This document shows positions 61,536 to 64,000 of a DNA stretch of 64,000 bases, piece after piece. The notes under the pieces were generated by a model, which was given only the letters and a program-made list of their open reading frames with translations, was not told where the DNA came from and ran no database searches. The stretch is taken from positions 389 to 64,388 of the forward strand of contig NZ_MUKA01000075.1 in NCBI RefSeq assembly GCF_002150735.1, read 5' to 3'. How positions within the stretch are numbered: the first letter of the stretch is position 1; each line of letters starts with the position of its first letter. This DNA is from Streptomyces africanus. GTDB lineage: Bacteria > Actinomycetota > Actinomycetes > Streptomycetales > Streptomycetaceae. The translations under genes were made by a program, and so were the position numbers.

Positions 61536-61995
61536 CGAGCCACCTCCTCCCGTCCGCCGCAGCAGACCTCGCCGTGCCCCTCTTTTCTACGGCACGGCAC
61601 TGACAAATGAGACGCCCAACTCCGGTTAGCCAACGCCGGTTTTGTGACGTTTTGAAAACCGGCAGACGGAGTGGGCGCCGGACCACGTTAGGCCTGTCGG
61701 CACCGTCAGCCAATCTGGTTATCCACAGGCCATGTGGACGACGGCCCAGATGCTGTGGAGAACTCCTCAAAACCTGTGCACGACCCGGTGGACAGGCCTG
61801 TGAACAAGCTCCGAGCCGCCGCGAAGAGACGGCTCTGACCTGCTGCTTTGCCGTCCACCGGCTGTGCAGAAGAAAAACTTCCCCAACCGGCGCAAGATCG
61901 CTTCGAACGGCGCACGGCAGTGCGCACTCCTGGACGGAAAGTAAGGGACGCAAAGCCTTTGCATCTCTTACCTGTGGACGATTAGATTGGTGCGC
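61536..61995. promoter_or_regulatory. Divergent dnaB / MATE promoter region with DnaA box
   Basis: A perfect TTATCCACA at 61719-61727, TGTGGACGA at 61733-61741 (reverse), and further near-matches (TGTGGACGA around 61975) lie in a lower-G+C gap. This suggests DnaA control of dnaB. Confidence 0.6.
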
Positions 61996-63333
61996 ATGAC
62001 ACAGGCCCCCGCGCGCCGCAGAACCGGCCGGAGACAGCACGACCGAGAGATCGTCGCTCTGGCCGTGCCGGCCTTCGGCTCCCTCGTCGCCGAGCCCCTC
62101 TTCCTCATGGCAGACACCGCCATCGTGGGCCATCTGGGTACGGCACAACTCGCCGGACTCGGCGTCGCCTCGGCGCTGTTGATGACCGCCGTCAGTGTCT
62201 TCGTCTTCCTCGCCTACGCCACGACAGCGGCGGTCGCCCGCCGCGTCGGCGCGGGCGACCTCCAGGCAGCCATCCGCCAAGGCATGGACGGCATCTGGCT
62301 GGCACTGCTCCTCGGTGCTGCTCTCGTCGCCGTCGTCCTGCCGACGGCGTCCGGCGTCGTGGACCTCTTCGGCGCTTCGGATGCGGCGGCTCCCTACGCG
62401 ACCACGTACCTGCGCATCTCCACGCTCGGCATACCGGCCATGCTCGTCGTCCTCGCCGCGACCGGCGTTCTGCGCGGCCTCCAGGACACCAAGACCCCTC
62501 TCTATGTGGCCGTCGCCGGATTCGTCGCCAACGGCGCCCTCAACGCAGCGCTCGTCTACGGCGCCGACCTGGGGATCGCCGGCTCCGCCTGGGGCACCGT
62601 GATCGCCCAGTGGGGCATGGCCGCGGTCTACCTCGCCGTGGTCCTGCGCGGGGCACGCAAGCACGGTGCCTCGCTGCGCCCGGACGCTGCCGGGATCAGG
62701 GCCTCCGCACAGGCCGGTGTGCCCCTGCTGGTGCGCACCCTCTCCCTGCGGGCGATCCTGATGATCGCCACGGCGGTCGCCGCCCGTCTCGGGGATGCCG
62801 ACATCGCCGCACACCAGATCATCCTGTCCCTGTGGAGCTTGCTCGCCTTCGCTCTGGACGCCATCGCCATCGCGGGGCAGGCCATCATCGGCCGCTACCT
62901 CGGAGCCGGTGACGCACAAGGTGCCCGCGACGCATGCCGTCGCATGGTCGAGTGGGGGGTCGCCGTCGGGGTCGTCCTCGGCATCCTGGTGGTCATCACC
63001 CGGCCGGCATTCCTGCCCCTGTTCACCAGTGACGCGGCGGTCAAGGACACAGCACTGCCCGCGCTGCTCATCGTCGCCCTCTCGCAGCCGATCTCCGGCG
63101 TCGTCTTCGTCCTGGACGGAGTCCTGATGGGCGCCGGCGACGGCCCCTACCTGGCCTGGGCGATGCTGCTCACTCTGGCGGTCTTCACCCCGGTCGCCCT
63201 GCTGGTGCCGGTACTGGGCGGTGGGCTCACCGCCCTCTGGGCCACCATGACGCTGATGATGACCGTGCGGATGCTGACGCTGTGGCTTCGGACCCGCTCG
63301 GGCCGCTGGATTGTGACGGGCGCGACCCGCTGA
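61996..63333 (+). CDS. MATE-family efflux transporter (DinF-like)
   Basis: A 445-residue multidrug/toxin extruder with 12 predicted helices and a basic N-terminus. Conserved parts: DREIVALAVPAFGSLVAEPLF, DTAIVGHLGTAQLAGLGVAS, and TGVLRGLQDTKTPLYVAVAG in the middle. Such antiporters use Na+ or H+; substrate unknown. ATG 61996 is chosen over an ATG/GTG nine bases earlier. The gene faces dnaB divergently and ends close to a tandem parS. Confidence 0.92.
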   Translation: MTQAPARRRTGRRQHDREIVALAVPAFGSLVAEPLFLMADTAIVGHLGTAQLAGLGVASALLMTAVSVFVFLAYATTAAVARRVGAGDLQAAIRQGMDGIWLALLLGAALVAVVLPTASGVVDLFGASDAAAPYATTYLRISTLGIPAMLVVLAATGVLRGLQDTKTPLYVAVAGFVANGALNAALVYGADLGIAGSAWGTVIAQWGMAAVYLAVVLRGARKHGASLRPDAAGIRASAQAGVPLLVRTLSLRAILMIATAVAARLGDADIAAHQIILSLWSLLAFALDAIAIAGQAIIGRYLGAGDAQGARDACRRMVEWGVAVGVVLGILVVITRPAFLPLFTSDAAVKDTALPALLIVALSQPISGVVFVLDGVLMGAGDGPYLAWAMLLTLAVFTPVALLVPVLGGGLTALWATMTLMMTVRMLTLWLRTRSGRWIVTGATR

Positions 63334-63358
63334 CCATCGGGCTCAGCCCTCGATGACT

Positions 63359-63372
63359 GTTTCACGTGAAAC
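63359..63372. promoter_or_regulatory. parS site, tandem copy 1
   Basis: Perfect GTTTCACGTGAAAC, 26 bp after the MATE stop; 19 bp start-to-start from copy 2. Confidence 0.92.
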
Positions 63373-63377
63373 ACCGT

Positions 63378-63391
63378 GTTTCACGTGAAAC
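63378..63391. promoter_or_regulatory. parS site, tandem copy 2
   Basis: Perfect GTTTCACGTGAAAC. With copy 1 it makes the only close-spaced pair in the window (5 bp apart). Confidence 0.92.
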
Positions 63392-63410
63392 GACGAAGGG
63401 TCCAAAACGA

Positions 63411-63446
63411 CGATGGGGCCGCACCCCGAAGGGTGCGACCCCATCG
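63411..63446 (-). terminator. Terminator of the rpsF-ssb-rpsR-rplI operon
   Basis: CGATGGGG (63411-63418) pairs with CCCCATCG (63439-63446) and GCACCC with GGGTGC, separated by a CC/GA internal loop and closed by a CGAA tetraloop. The leftward strand continues with a TTTT run, typical of intrinsic termination. Confidence 0.85.
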
Positions 63447-63471
63447 CTCACTGCTTCAGCGAGCGCGGCAC

Positions 63472-63918
63472 TCAGGCCGCGACGACCTCGATGTTGACCT
63501 TGGCGGCAACCTCGGGGTGCAGACGCACGGACGTCTCGTGAGCGCCCAGCGTCTTGATCGGCGAGCCCAGCTCGATGCGGCGCTTGTCGACCTCGGGGCC
63601 ACCGGAAGCCTTGATCGCGGAAGCGATGTCGGCCGGGGTGACGGAACCGAAGAGACGACCGGCGTCGCCGGAGCGGACAGCCAGGCGGACCTTGACGCCC
63701 TCGAGCTGGGCCTTCACCTGGTTGGCCTGCTCGATGGTGTGGATCTCGTGGATCTTGCGAGCACGACGGATCTGCTCGACGTCCTTCTCGCCACCCTTGG
63801 TCCAGCGGATAGCGAACTTCCGCGGGATCAGGTAGTTGCGAGCGTAACCGTCCTTGACGTCGACGACGTCGCCCGCGGCACCGAGGCCGGAGACCTCGTG
63901 GGTGAGGATGATCTTCAT
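63472..63918 (-). CDS. rplI: Ribosomal protein bL9
   Basis: A 148-residue 50S protein. [33 protein letters not shown] is the conserved RNA-binding N-domain followed by the long helix and C-domain ([16 protein letters not shown]). It binds 23S rRNA near L1 and limits frameshifting. It starts at the ATG ending at 63918; rpsR ends 18 bp upstream, so the two are operonic. Size and sequence are normal. Confidence 0.98.
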   Translation of the reverse strand: MKIILTHEVSGLGAAGDVVDVKDGYARNYLIPRKFAIRWTKGGEKDVEQIRRARKIHEIHTIEQANQVKAQLEGVKVRLAVRSGDAGRLFGSVTPADIASAIKASGGPEVDKRRIELGSPIKTLGAHETSVRLHPEVAAKVNIEVVAA

Positions 63919-63936
63919 GAGTCGGTCACCCTTCCC

Positions 63937-64000
63937 TTATCGCGCGGTGGAGGTGTAGGGCAGCAGCGCCATCTCACGGCTGTTCTTCACGGCCGTGGCG
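63937..64000 (-). CDS. rpsR: Ribosomal protein bS18, C-terminal part
   Basis: The last 20 codons are visible, ending ATAVKNSREMALLPYTSTAR and TAA at 63937-63939. S18 is a 30S protein. The rest, and the usual ssb and rpsF genes, lie beyond the right edge. Only the C-terminus can be judged. Confidence 0.9.
   Translation of the reverse strand, partial: ATAVKNSREMALLPYTSTAR

Overview
This window is the core chromosome of a Streptomyces species or a very close relative. The evidence is very high G+C with strong third-position bias, a full ssgA/ssgR sporulation pair, a Sco/PCuAC/CopCD/DtpA-type copper operon, a fused cydCD, and repeated copies of the 14-bp Streptomyces parS palindrome GTTTCACGTGAAAC. 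I count eight perfect and three one-mismatch parS copies, plus several groups of DnaA boxes. Such parS density is known only near oriC, and dnaB, rplI and rpsR lie at the right end, so the window is probably within some tens of kb of the replication origin. Gene order matches, from memory, the S. coelicolor SCO3970 to SCO3908 region read in reverse.

Layout. 0-6 kb: end of a glycerophosphodiesterase, an RsbW-like ATPase, a SEC-C/DUF5926 protein, a secreted protein, a Prim-Pol domain protein and a GAF/SpoIIE-type phosphatase. 6-11.3 kb: Xaa-Pro aminopeptidase, an unusual single-chain glycyl-tRNA synthetase (alpha and beta subunits fused), and a second RsbW-like ATPase. 11.5-17.8 kb: copper-handling cluster (membrane protein, YcnI, Sco, PCuAC, CopCD, Tat-exported DyP peroxidase). 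17.9-21.6 kb: pheA, a DnaA-box-rich gap, serS, a HAD phosphatase, and a structurally odd serine-tRNA-like gene. 22-25.7 kb: a four-gene operon of two paired ABC exporters. 25.8-31.4 kb: hydrolase-SDR fusion, kptA, LLM oxidoreductase, a second HAD phosphatase, an M23 peptidase. 31.5-37.6 kb: cydA-cydB-cydCD behind a Rex operator. 37.8-44.9 kb: hisC-like aminotransferase, LacI regulator, metallophosphoesterase, membrane protein, riboswitch-controlled thiC. 45-50 kb: YibE/F exporter-like protein, ssgA and ssgR, small membrane proteins, a cupin, a low-molecular-weight tyrosine phosphatase. 50-60 kb: PLP lyase, LysR, NUDIX, flavohaemoglobin, GNAT proteins, an MFS/MarR pair and a serine hydrolase. 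60-64 kb: dnaB, a MATE transporter, rplI and the end of rpsR.

There is no transposase, integrase or CRISPR array. The region reads as conserved housekeeping chromosome. The most unusual items are the fused glycyl-tRNA synthetase, the 105-nt serine-tRNA-like gene with an extra hairpin, and the way parS sites are built into gene starts and convergent terminators.
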